A DNA stretch of 64,000 bases from Leptodactylus fallax (taxonomy: Eukaryota; Chordata; Amphibia; Anura; Leptodactylidae). The stretch lies in assembly GCA_947044405.1 (NCBI GenBank), contig CAMRHE010000354.1, positions 1,795,001-1,859,000 of the forward strand, given 5' to 3'. This document shows, piece by piece, positions 24,241 to 33,622 of the stretch. How positions within the stretch are numbered: the stretch's first letter is position 1; each line of letters opens with the position of its first letter. Made by a program: the position numbers and the translations under genes. A model generated the notes under the pieces. The model was given only the letters and a program-made list of their open reading frames with translations, was not told the origin of the DNA and ran no database searches.

Positions 24241-25290
24241 AGCACACCGTGCAAAAGACGGCAGCATTTTAGGGACCAGAAAGCCCAGTTATTCCCAGTT
24301 GTCACTGAAGGATCAAGTTGTCGGTTCCCCTACTACATTACTTGTGAGAGGGACGTGGAGACTCCCCTTGCACAGGCCAGGCTGTAAACGAAGATCTTGT
24401 TATTGAACTGTTGTATGTTACTCCTCTTTGTTACTGTTGTGCCACATTAAAAACATTAATAAAACTATTTTCAGTAGCAACCTGGTTATTGTTCTTGTGT
24501 CTAGCCCTGCACACCTAACACGGATATGAGGGATCGTGGGAAATCAAATATCTACAGCAACCTATTTAGATTTTAACTTGTACAATCTTATCGTGTTCAC
24601 AAGTTTTGGCAGCATTGGCTATGTCACATTGCCACTTATCTTATAGGTCTGTTTTTCTGATACAGCGCTCTAACATGAAACATTCAGGTAGGGATGCAAG
24701 AAAGTTAACTGGGTCCTGGTACAAACAGGTTTTACTGAAGCTCTTTATGTAGATGAAAGATGAACTCTGAAGCAAAACAGTAATAATATTCAACGTTCCA
24801 ATGATGCCTCCTCAGTCTTTAGCCGTCTGGCCTGTGTAAGGGGAGCCTCCCTCTCTCTAACACATAACATGCTTGTGCTTCTAACAGTACAATTCCTCTG
24901 TGATGGCAGCCGTACTGCTTCCTCTTCTCCGCAGTTACTATAATAGCCACCTTGCCTGGTATGGGTCTAGTCAATACTGCTGTCTCCAACTTTGCCAGCT
25001 ATCCTGCTGCATCCAGCTCCGTTCCCTGGGCAGATCTCTGCTTCTCTGGCCACATCATCAAGAGTGTGCAATAGGTCCAACTCAGGCCATGCTCCTCAGA
25101 CGTGCAGCACTTCTCCTCTTTCCCTGGTCAATGTGCCAACATCTTATGTGCCTTCCCAGTTATCAAGAGGGACCCTTCTTGAGCCTATCTTCTGCAGGCC
25201 CCAGCACCAGCTAGATCGTACAAGCCTGTGAGACCACCCACCCACTCCCTAGTGGACCATGGTTGAGCTCTCTACCTTTCAAATACACAG
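24241..25290. other. Unannotated stretch with AATAAA downstream of the array
   Basis: No gene recognised. An AATAAA at 24458-24463 after T-rich sequence could be a polyadenylation signal of an element that includes the 44-bp array, but no matching promoter or coding part was seen. The frames at 24900-25231 overlap in two phases without a domain. Confidence 0.35.
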
Positions 25291-26335
25291 AGTTAATTGA
25301 TAAAATTCTGGATGCAGAAATTGAGATCATACACCATATCATACAAATGAATACAGATCCTGTAAACTAACACAGTCCTAATACCAGACTCCTAAATAAA
25401 TACAGGTAACACACCAGATCTCTTTAATAAATACAGATCATACACCAGATCTCCTAAATAAAAAGAGATCACAAATGACACACCCTAAATAAATACAGAT
25501 CACACAAAAGATCCTCTAAATAAATACAGGCAGCACACCAGATCTCTTTAATAAATACAGATCATACACCAGATCTCCTAAATAAATAGAGATCACACAT
25601 GACACCCCTAAATAAATACAGATCTCAACTGAACTCCTAAATACAGATCACATAAAAGCTCCTCTAAATAAATACAGATCATACACCAGATCTCCTTAAT
25701 AAATACAGATCATACACCAAATCCTCCAAGAAATAGAGGTCATACACCAGATGCCCTAAATGAATACAGATCCTGTAAACTAACACAGTCCTAATACCAG
25801 ACTCCTAAATAAATACAGGTAACACACCAGATCTCCTTAATAAAAACAGATCATACACCAGATCTCCTAAATAAGTAGAGATCACACACGACACCTCCTA
25901 AATAAATACAGATCTCAACAGAACTCCTAAATACAGATCACACGAAAGATCCTCTAAATAAATATAGGCAGCACACCAGATCTCTTTAACAAATACAGAT
26001 CATACACCAGATCTCCTTAATAAATACAGATCATACACCAAATCCTCCACAGAAATAGAGATCATATACCAGATCCCCTAAATGAATATAGATCATACAC
26101 CAGATCCCCTAAATAAATACAGATCATACACCAAATCCTCCACAGAAATAGAGATCATACACCAGATCCTCTAAATAAAATACAGACCTCACACGATCTC
26201 CTAAATAAATATGTATCACATACCAAATCTCCTCAATAAATAAATACAGATCATACACCACATCCCATAAATGAATACAGATCTCCACAGGCCCCCTATA
26301 TAAATATAGATCAGACCCTCAAAATAGATACAGAC
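25291..26335. repeat. 28-31-bp A-rich minisatellite
   Basis: Irregular units of the type CTAAATAAATACAGATCA followed by CACACCAGATC repeat over about 1 kb, with many indels. A block near 25330-25590 resembles the block near 25760-25980, suggesting a larger internal duplication of about 430 bp. Confidence 0.85.
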
Positions 26336-26554
26336 CTCATTAATAGAGAACAAGCACACGTATACTCACATAGGCTTTGTGCTGTAACTGGTGCCACGAG
26401 ATTTGCTTTATCATCCCTGAGCCTGAGAAATTTGGGCTTTTTCTAGGGGTCTGAGTGGTTTGGATGTCTCCAATTGTGATGACTAGGCCTGTAATGTGGA
26501 GACCCCTCTGACAATTTATGTGTCGTGAAAAATAACTCCAGTCAAATAACTTGG

Positions 26555-27473
26555 TGTGAAAGATCCTCAGTGCGCCAACACCGCTGTGGCCCCACCTGAG
26601 TCTTCTTTCATATAAAAAAACCACACTCACCGCCAGTGAGTGTCGGGTTCACAAGATAAATACAAGACAAGCTTTCTAAATTTTATATATTTATTAACCC
26701 CTAGGGGCATTAACATCTAACACATGCAGTTCAGAACAGATATGCAGATGTATGCAAGCATTAATAGTTACTAGTTACAAGATACAGTGCAATGAAATAA
26801 AAGGGCATAAAATTGAAATAGTTACTTTACCACGCATCTCCTTGATGTGGCTCTATAATCCAACACTCACACATGCTCTGTCATGTGTGAATACCCCAGT
26901 GGAGGCTTCTTGGCATGTGGCATTAACTCCTAGCATGTGGCATCACAGTATATTCCAGCCTGCATGCTCTCATCACAGTCTCTCAGCATTAGTCCAGTAG
27001 TCTCATCACAAAAAGTCTCCTCATGGTGTTCTCTTATAGTCCCAACACAAAATCTCCTCCCATTGCCTCTTACCTCATCTTTTATACCCTTTATGCCACC
27101 TCCCAGAATGAGGTCACCGGCGGCCGCAAGTCTGATTAAATAATGCAATCAAGTCCAGATTCTTTGTATATGGCCGATCCAAGTGAAATGATACAATGTT
27201 ATCAGCCATATCTGATCAACCAGTGCAGACTGCACCATGCATGTTTCTTTGATCACTCAGGACTGTATAGGAATACAATGGAGCCCTGCTGTGATGGATA
27301 CAAAGCCCTATTGTTCCAGCCTGGCCACTATTGCCAATATACACCTGGGATTATGGCTGCACACCTTATGAAAATAAGGTGGAACTAGAGTAAATGGAAC
27401 TAGAGAGAAATACGCTACCCAGAGACCAAAATACAGCTCTGAATTATAGCCATATTTAAGCAGAATCATCACA
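26555..27473 (-). repeat. 3' LTR
   Basis: 919 bp. On the minus strand a TATAAAA box lies at 27080-27086 and AATAAA at 26690-26695, giving U3, R and U5 in the right order, with about 135 bp after the polyadenylation signal. Compared with the 5' LTR it has an extra stretch of about 14 bp near 27369-27390. Confidence 0.9.
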
Positions 27474-27484
27474 CCTCCCCCTTT
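27474..27484 (-). other. Polypurine tract
   Basis: On the minus strand AAAGGGGGAGG lies directly against the start of the 3' LTR. This is the expected position of the plus-strand DNA primer in LTR retrotransposition. Confidence 0.75.
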
Positions 27485-27573
27485 AGATGGGGCTTGCAGG
27501 AAGTGGGGGCCTACGCCCCTCTTCTGAAAGCACCTCCGCCTCCAGCTTCTCAGGCTCTGGCCCCAAGGCTCCC

Positions 27574-27975
27574 TCACCTTCCCCCAGGGTCCCAGCAAAC
27601 TCGGGCCTTGTCAGACTCCGAGGGTGGTTGAGCGCCACGCGCCTTCAATATGTCCAGACTAGGGTCAGCTTGGACAGCATCTCTGAACTCTTGGCTGGAG
27701 TGAGACAAAAGAGAGGTGCATGTTACATAGCTGCCGGACCCTTCTGGCTCTCTAGTCTGACTAGGGACACTTCTAAGGCTCAGGCCCTGATCCACGTACA
27801 CTTGGCTACCTCCTGCCTGTTCTGGGTCCGCTTTCTGAGTGCGGGCATCCCGTAGCTTTACACTCATGACCTCAGGCCCTTGGGAAACCATTCCAGAGAT
27901 CCCATCCCGGCAATCTCTGCTCTCCTGGCTACCCTTGGCCTGCTCTCTCAGGGTCTTCCTCACACTAGCCACTAG
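27574..27975 (-). pseudogene. Remnant between gag and 3' LTR, pol-like
   Basis: This reading frame is in phase with gag and separated from it by two stop codons. It contains EFRDAVQADPSLDILKARG followed by a WDPGG-like end. Segments of this kind precede the zinc-binding start of integrase in vertebrate Gypsy pol proteins. Nothing from reverse transcriptase, RNase H or the integrase core is visible, so about 3 kb of pol must have been lost, with the join somewhere between 27700 and 28250. The function is presumably gone. The family reading is from memory and needs a profile search. Confidence 0.45.
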
Positions 27976-28245
27976 TTAGGAGAGTTCTAGGGGGTTCTGC
28001 ACCTCCCCCTTTGCTTCCAAACCTAGGGGCACCTCTGGTTCTGGCACAGGTATATTTGGACCCTGTCCTCCCTCCCAAACGCCTTGCCCCTTTGGGCCTA
28101 CACCCTGTTCCTCCTGTACTTGGGTGGGTGATGGTGATACCTTGGGCAAATGACTGAGATCATGCTTCCCCAAACCATCCCCCCACAATACATTGACAGG
28201 TAATACATTTGACATACCCTCTTCTTGGATCACACCTCCAGTACC
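27976..28245 (-). pseudogene. In-frame extension of gag after the TGA
   Basis: Directly after the gag stop (TGA at 28246-28248) the same frame stays open for about 89 codons to a TAA at 27976-27978. It includes NVLPVNVLWGDGLGKHDLSH and a proline/glutamate-rich part. The NVL-WGDGLG stretch echoes KVLLGTDLG within gag. An original longer polyprotein interrupted by a nonsense change, or translational readthrough, would explain it. There is no initiation context of its own. Confidence 0.5.
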
Positions 28246-29829
28246 TCATGCCATCTGCACTTGGGCCATGGGCACTCCTGGAATAGAACTGGACAGAAGA
28301 GACGTGTATGTCTCATACCGGCCGGACTCCTCCGGCTTCAAGGGAGTGAGGCTAGTCATGGCGGTCTCAGCACCGACTCCAGGTGGTGTAGGCAACGGTT
28401 CAAGGGTCGCAGCGCCCTCCACCCTTGTAGCACTCTGGCTGCGGGCTATCACCGCACTACCAGCAGTCCGTCCCTCACCTGGATCAGCCATGAGATCCCC
28501 ATAGCCTACCTGACCACCTGGCACATGGTCAGCAGTTGGGTGCTTATCGGATGCACTGGGCGAAATAGTAGAAGTCGCTTCCAGTGACTCAGAAGAGCTA
28601 CCCTGTACACTTTCACAACAAGCATTGGCAATTACATTGACAGTACCTTCATTAGCAATTGTTAATTCACACCGGGCCTCAATGAGATCTACAGTAGACA
28701 TGTTAACAAGCTGGGAGGGAGACGCCCCCGCAGATGTGGGTGTGTCTACAGACAAAGTCTCATTGGCTCCTAGCACGGGGGTGAACAAAGCATCAATAAC
28801 ATTTTTGCTGAGCTGGGTTGCAGGAAGCTCATTGGCATCTTCCCTGCTCTCAGCTGAAGGCAACTCATTAGCATTTACATTGACTGCCATGGGAAGTATC
28901 TCAGAGAGGGGGTTACAGGCCCTCTCTGCAGATATGACAGACACATTATCAGCATTAATCATAGACAGTTTATCACAGTAAATTGGGGGATTCCCCACCC
29001 CATATTGGGACATCATAGGTCCTAAATCAGTTCCCAACAGTACCTTAGCAGGCAAATCAGTCAATAGTCCCACAGTCCGCATTCCTTTTCCTGCACCCCC
29101 GTCCAGATACACAGATGGGTCACCTGCTGTGGCTTGGGAAGCAGGGAAGTTCTCAGGGTGGTTGGGGCACTCCTCCTTGAAATGTCCTGTCTGGTTACAG
29201 GCATGGCACCGCCGCACCTCCCCTTGGGGTTTGAGGAAGGTCACTAGGGTGCCCAGAGCTCTTGGGACAGGGGAGGGACCACCCGGGGCATAGTTTGTCT
29301 CACCCGACCTGATGACAGACGGCTGTGGTGAACTCCGGCCTGGCTTCTCCTTCCAACTTGAGGGTCTCTGCAGGGTTGTTGAAGTTTGAGCAGGGGCGGT
29401 TTGTGCCCGCTGGGAGAGCTCCATCCTTTTGAGCTCAAGCTGATACTCCCTCTCGGCCTGTCGCTCAGCAGCCTTCCTCTCTCTCTCTGCCTGTCGCTCA
29501 GCAGCCTGCCGTTCTTGTTCTTGTTCTACAGCTTCCAGAAAACGGTCCAACACCTGCAGGTATGTGTTAGGGTCACTGGTGCCTACTTGCTGCAGGGCCA
29601 TTTGCCAGTATGAAACCATTCCCCCTACAAGGCTGGGGTTACTGGTCTCTCCTGGTGAAGTAATCCTTGGGACCGGGCTGCTTGCTGCACTTCCTGGCCT
29701 AGCCCCAAAATCAGGACTCTGCTCGATTCTCTGCATGGCTGTGGCTGCCTCCATTTCAGCCATACGCTCAGGATCTCCAAAAGCCTGGTTCAGCAATTCT
29801 TGAGCTCTGCTTCTGAGCCCACTAGCCAT
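28246..29829 (-). CDS. gag: Gag-like protein of LTR retrotransposon
   Basis: An uninterrupted frame of 527 residues from MASGLRSRAQEL at 29829. An in-frame ATG 21 codons upstream (29892) would add a hydrophobic stretch and is less likely. Residues 90-145 are rich in E, Q, R and A (EQERQAAERQAERERKAAER) and probably form a coiled coil. A retroviral-type zinc knuckle, CHACNQTGHFKEEC (CX2CX4HX4C), lies at about residues 208-221 and would bind the element's RNA. Further on, LTDLPAKVLLGTDLG resembles the C-terminal strand of a Gypsy aspartic protease, but the catalytic D-S/T-G is not visible. The rest is low-complexity, serine- and alanine-rich. The product would assemble into particles in the cytoplasm. 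It is expressed, if at all, from the 5' LTR, whose promoter part is interrupted downstream by a nested element. With pol missing, only trans-mobilisation is conceivable. Confidence 0.85.
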   Translation of the reverse strand: MASGLRSRAQELLNQAFGDPERMAEMEAATAMQRIEQSPDFGARPGSAASSPVPRITSPGETSNPSLVGGMVSYWQMALQQVGTSDPNTYLQVLDRFLEAVEQEQERQAAERQAERERKAAERQAEREYQLELKRMELSQRAQTAPAQTSTTLQRPSSWKEKPGRSSPQPSVIRSGETNYAPGGPSPVPRALGTLVTFLKPQGEVRRCHACNQTGHFKEECPNHPENFPASQATAGDPSVYLDGGAGKGMRTVGLLTDLPAKVLLGTDLGPMMSQYGVGNPPIYCDKLSMINADNVSVISAERACNPLSEILPMAVNVNANELPSAESREDANELPATQLSKNVIDALFTPVLGANETLSVDTPTSAGASPSQLVNMSTVDLIEARCELTIANEGTVNVIANACCESVQGSSSESLEATSTISPSASDKHPTADHVPGGQVGYGDLMADPGEGRTAGSAVIARSQSATRVEGAATLEPLPTPPGVGAETAMTSLTPLKPEESGRYETYTSLLSSSIPGVPMAQVQMA

Positions 29830-30011
29830 CCACTGGTATTTGCCAAATAAAAGATAGGATAGAATACAAAGAGTAAGGGAGGGGAACAGCACTGTATCAA
29901 ACTTTCACTGTATCTTAATGCTTGCTTTAATACCGAGCTTGTCTCATAGGATTACCATAATCCCCAGCATGTGAGTGATAAAGGTCACCAACGCACGCTG
30001 TTTATCCTAAG

Positions 30012-30031
30012 ATCCCACTACGCTGCCACCA
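30012..30031 (-). other. Primer binding site, tRNA-Leu-like
   Basis: On the minus strand TGGTGGCAGCGTAGTGGGAT begins one base after the 5' LTR. It resembles the complement of the 3' end of a vertebrate tRNA-Leu (ending CCGCTGCCA plus CCA), with a short TA insertion. This is the expected primer for minus-strand DNA synthesis. Confidence 0.7.
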
Positions 30032-30411
30032 ATGTGAAAGATCCTCAGTGCGCCAACACCGCTGTGGCCACCCCTGAGTCTTCTTTCATATAAAAACCAC
30101 ACTCACCTCCAGTGAATGTTGGGTCCACAAGATAAATACAAGACAAGCTTTCTAAATTTTATATATTTATTAACCCCTAAATGGGTTGGTATTAACATCT
30201 AACACATGCAGTTCAGAACAGATATGCAGATATATGCAAGCATTAACAGTTACTAGTTACAAGATACAGTACAAATAAAATAAAAGGGATAAAGGTGAAA
30301 TGATTACTTTACCACGCATCTCCTTGATGTGGCTCTATAATCCAACACTCACACATGCTCTGTCATGTGTGAATACCCCAGTGGAGGCTTCTTGGCATGT
30401 GGCATTAACTC

Positions 30412-31540
30412 CTAGTGCGGTGACCAGATGGAAGGTAACGCTGCAGTTGGGATTGCGGGGTGCAAACAGCGCAGACTTGTCACGGTCTCTGGGCACGAGG
30501 GCGCAGCGCTGGTGCTGTCCCACGTTACCACCACTGGTACCGGTGATGAGGGGGCTGCACAAATGTTGGTGGTGATTGTTCCCCCGGGGCGCTTCCCCTA
30601 TACTGTGCCGACTGGTGGTGTTTGGGGCGCCCTGATGTTGTCGGTGCAGAGTCAGACACAGAAACGGTTGTAAAGTTGAACTTTTACTTCCATGGGTGTG
30701 GAGGCACAAATGCTTAAACAGTTTCTTCCATACAAAACAACGGGGTACGCCTGGTGACACAGCAAAGTCCTGGGGTGCAGGGTAGACTTGATGAAAGGTG
30801 TTCCTAGCCCCTTATACTTCAGTGTTACAGCCCTAAGGTGCGTCTGGGCTCCTATTTGGCACATAGGAGGATGCCCACCATGATACTAGTACATAATATT
30901 CCCCACTCACGTTATGTGGTCCTGATAGCTCAGAGTTTCGGGGTGCAATAGTCAGGGTGGCAGGATATTCCACAGGTCTGGCCTTGGCCCCTGGATCCTG
31001 TGATACTTGCTATGGAGCACGTGTTCCAGAATGTTCTCTCCACAGTCTCATGCTGACAAGATAATGATGCTTGACTTCCTTCAGGGCGATGGCTAGGCAG
31101 ACAGGGGACAGGATCTTCTGAATAGCTGGAGTATGTCAGCTCTCCAACCTTCCTGGGCCTGTCTAGGACTTGAGATTCCTGCACTAAACTCACTGCTTTC
31201 TTCACAGGACATCACACTTATCTCCTCACCTCCTCCTCCTAACACTCCACACTTCTAACTCCTCACACGCAGGACCTTCCTGCAGGGGTGTTACCATGGG
31301 GACCCAGTGATCAGCTGACTCCTCCCCTTTTCCCAGGCGATGTCCTCCCATTGGACATTTGGTTACTATTCAATCCTATGGGAGGTGTAATGCATGTGTG
31401 AGGCTCACTAGGTGGCGCTGTGTTGTGTGAGACTCAGGACCCCCTGCTATGTCACACAGGCTATGAAGCAACAGGAAATAATACAATGCACAGAGATCAC
31501 CCTCAGCCCAGCCATAGCCAGCTCTGGGATGCCACACTAG
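30412..31540. mobile_element. Nested solo LTR, 4-bp TSD CTAG
   Basis: The 3' LTR copy shows the uninterrupted target, ACTCCTAGCATGTGG. Here the same site is split by 1121 bp (30416-31536) beginning TGCGGTGACC and ending GATGCCACA, with CTAG on both sides (30412-30415 and 31537-31540). TG...CA ends, 4-bp duplication and no coding part indicate a solo LTR. A TATAAGGG motif near 30805-30815 on the minus strand suggests minus orientation. It arrived after the host retrotransposon. Confidence 0.88.
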
Positions 31541-31686
31541 CATGTGGCATCACAGTATATTCCAGCCTGCATGCTCTCATCACAGTCTCTCAGCATTAGT
31601 CCAGTAGTCTCATCACAAAAAATCTCCTCATGGTGTTCTCTTGTAGTCCCAACACAAAATCTCCTCCCATTGCCTCTTACCTCATC

Positions 31687-31693
31687 TTTTATA
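31687..31693 (-). promoter_or_regulatory. TATA box of 5' LTR
   Basis: TATAAAA on the minus strand, followed by GATGAGG and conserved in the 3' LTR at 27080-27086. Probable core promoter of the retrotransposon. Confidence 0.6.
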
Positions 31694-32501
31694 CCCTTTA
31701 TGCCACCTCCCAGAATGAGGTCACCGGCGGCAGCAAGTCTGATTGAATAATGCAATCAAGTCCAGATTCTTTGTATATGGCCAATCCAAGTGAAATGATA
31801 CAATGTTATCAGCCATATCTGATCAACCAGTGCAGACTGCACCATGCATGTTTCTTTGATCACTCAGGACTGTATAGGAATACAATGGAGCCCTGCTGTG
31901 ATGGATACAAAGCCCTATTGTTCCAGCCTGGCCACTATTGCCAATATACACCTGGGATTATGGCTGCGCACCTTATGAGTAAATGGAACTAGAGAGAAAT
32001 ACGCTACCCAGAGACCAAAATACAGCTCTGAATTATAGCCATATTTAAGCAGAATCATCACACTTGGTGTATGAGGTTTAGGAATGATTAATCTATCTGT
32101 ATGAAAGTATGCAAATTTACATTATAAGCGAGCGGCGTGTTGTCATGCATCCCTGAACACTTCATATACCATAAAGGTTATCTCCACACCATGTAAAATA
32201 AGAAGTCCCAAAGCAAACGTGTGTTTGAGTTAGCAGAAAGATTATAATAAAATATAACCTGCATCCCTACTGTTACTCTCTTCTGCTCACAACCCCCCCA
32301 TGACCTAGAAAGGAGAATCTTTCTGAACGGCTAGCATGTAATACTACATTTGCCCTATAGTGGCCACTGCGTGTCTGGCTGTCCGTTGCTTTTCCTGTCA
32401 AATTCAGCTGTTTATCAGGAGTGCCAAAAGTGGGACCCAGGATGATCAACTGATGGTCCCAATGGCTGCTTGTTAAATTGAGTTCTTCTCCATAGCCCCT
32501 A

Positions 32502-32702
32502 TTAAAGGGGTTTGCAGGACTCGAAAACATGGCTGTTTTCTTCTTCTCAGGAAGTGACATCATGTCCATTGGTCACATGACAATGCTACATCTCTATCCC
32601 GTTAAAATGAATGGGACTGAGCTGTAGCATGGGCATTTGACCAACTTCTTCCTGAGAAGAAGAAAGCAGATGTGTCTTCAAAGTCTTGCATAACCACTTT
32701 AA
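32502..32702. mobile_element. TTAA-flanked palindromic MITE
   Basis: TTAA at 32502-32505 and 32699-32702. The ends read AAGGGGTTTGCAGGACT and, reverse complemented, AAGTGGTTATGCAAGACT. A second inner pair (TTCTTCTTCTCAGGAAGT / CTTCCTGAGAAGAAGAA) makes most of the element fold on itself. TTAA target and short ends fit a piggyBac-type non-autonomous element. Confidence 0.65.
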
Positions 32703-32803
32703 GTTCTATGTTTAACTGGTATTCAGTAAGCTCGTAAGCTTCCCCTAGTGGTGGATTTAAGCTGGCAGAATTTTTTATGTAACTCTATGGGGGAAATTGA
32801 AAT

Positions 32804-32975
32804 CTTAAAGGGATATTCCAGGACTCTGATATTAATTGCTGCGGTCTCTTCACTACTTACCAAGCACACCCAGTATATTATATAGTGACTGTACTTGGAG
32901 TGGCAGCTCAGGCCCATTCATTTGAATAGGACTGAACTGTCGCATGGCCATGTGATCAGTAAACATGATGTCACT
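32804..32975. repeat. Partial MITE-like repeat
   Basis: Starts CTTAAAGGGATATTCCAGGACT and includes a CCCATTCATTTGAATAGGACTGAACTG segment similar in plan to the TTAA MITE at 37767-37985. The right end was not found. A further fragment of the same style lies at about 34260-34375. Confidence 0.45.
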
Positions 32976-33392
32976 GGCTAGAGAAGAGGAAGAGGAGCTC
33001 ACCATCAGAAGCTTGATCTGGCCCACATTGTTTGTCAAGCCTGCAGCATTTTGTTTGCACCATCTTTGTGGTAGACAGACTGAGGGGGCAGGGCTTAACC
33101 AAGGGGGCAGGACTTAATGATCTTTTTGTCCTACTGCAGATGGAGGGGGGGAGGCTCCTGCTGCAGCCAATTGACTTACAACTAGCCATAGGACAGTGAG
33201 GAGGAAGAGGGGGATATAGCAGAGTCCTGGGATATTTCTTTGTATATTTCTCAGTTTTATTTGTAATATGGATCAAAATAGGATCAAAGGACAGGAAGTG
33301 ATTCATGGAGGAATTGTTTTTACGTGTATTTAGTGTCCCATCTTGAAATTCTTCTTGTTTTCTCTAAATCACCTTATATTTCCATTTTTCAG

Positions 33393-33622
33393 CAGAAACC
33401 CAGGGACGAGTCAGGAAGATACAGCAGATCGTACACCTCATCCAGCACCCTGGGTGCAGAACTCCGCAGGGGGCGAAGACGACCCTCCTCCACCCTTCAG
33501 GTTCCACCCTGGAGACCTGGTGAGAGGGCACGTTCGCCTGACTACGACAGCATGCAGAGACCGACCACCCTTCCCTTACGGATCCCTCCACGCATCTCCA
33601 TCACTCATGCAGATTGTGACAG
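33393..33622 (+). CDS. pde4: PDE4 cAMP phosphodiesterase, long-isoform exon
   Basis: PDE4 enzymes hydrolyse cAMP in the cytosol and at membranes. Their alternative N-termini set localisation. This single internal exon codes for 76 residues plus two bases of a split codon. It is bounded by a T-rich tract ending TTTTTCAG and by a GTAAGG donor. A second AG three bases later would drop one glutamine. The segment SYTSSSTLGAELRRGRR and the later GERARSP and RPTTLPLRIPPRISIT match, in order, the N-terminal part of PDE4B1 and the end of the PDE4D7 N-terminus as I remember them, just before the shared FDVENG region. The donor phase (two bases into a codon) agrees with that junction. The enzyme's UCR and catalytic exons were not found here, so the neighbours lie in other introns or outside the window. 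The sequence is too diverged from PDE4B and PDE4D to assign, so PDE4A or PDE4C are possible. The open frame upstream of 33393 is intron read-through. Confidence 0.75.

Larger units (their letters stand above)
30033..32062 (-). repeat. 5' LTR, interrupted by nested solo LTR
   Basis: About 905 bp of LTR once the nested insertion (30416-31536) and one copy of its CTAG duplication are discounted. A minus-strand TATAAAA lies at 31687-31693 and AATAAA at 30166-30171. The insertion therefore sits downstream of the promoter, between the transcription start and the polyadenylation signal. Confidence 0.9.
26550..32067 (-). mobile_element. Gypsy-like LTR retrotransposon, pol-deleted
   Basis: The whole element is 26555-32062, flanked by a 5-bp duplication CTTGG (26550-26554 and 32063-32067). 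On the minus strand the order is 5' LTR (30033-32062), primer site (30012-30031), gag (from 29829), a short pol-like remnant, polypurine tract (27474-27484) and 3' LTR (26555-27473). Both LTRs start TGTGATGATT and end CTTTCACA on the minus strand. They look about 97-98% alike apart from the nested insert and a small indel, so integration was not very ancient. Reverse transcriptase, RNase H and most of integrase are absent, so it cannot move by itself. I favour Gypsy (Ty3) over an endogenous retrovirus because of the single CCHC knuckle, the leucine-type primer site and the pol-remnant style, but this is inference. Confidence 0.9.

Noticed and set aside
24458..24463. Polyadenylation signal of a host gene
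   Set aside because: AATAAA alone is common in AT-rich DNA. No upstream coding exon was seen.
27487..28587. Plus-strand frames of 103-122 residues
   Set aside because: Opposite-strand shadows of the gag and pol-remnant region of the LTR element.
26555..32062. Endogenous retrovirus with env
   Set aside because: No env, reverse transcriptase or integrase core could be seen. The gag type and primer site fit a Gypsy-like element better.
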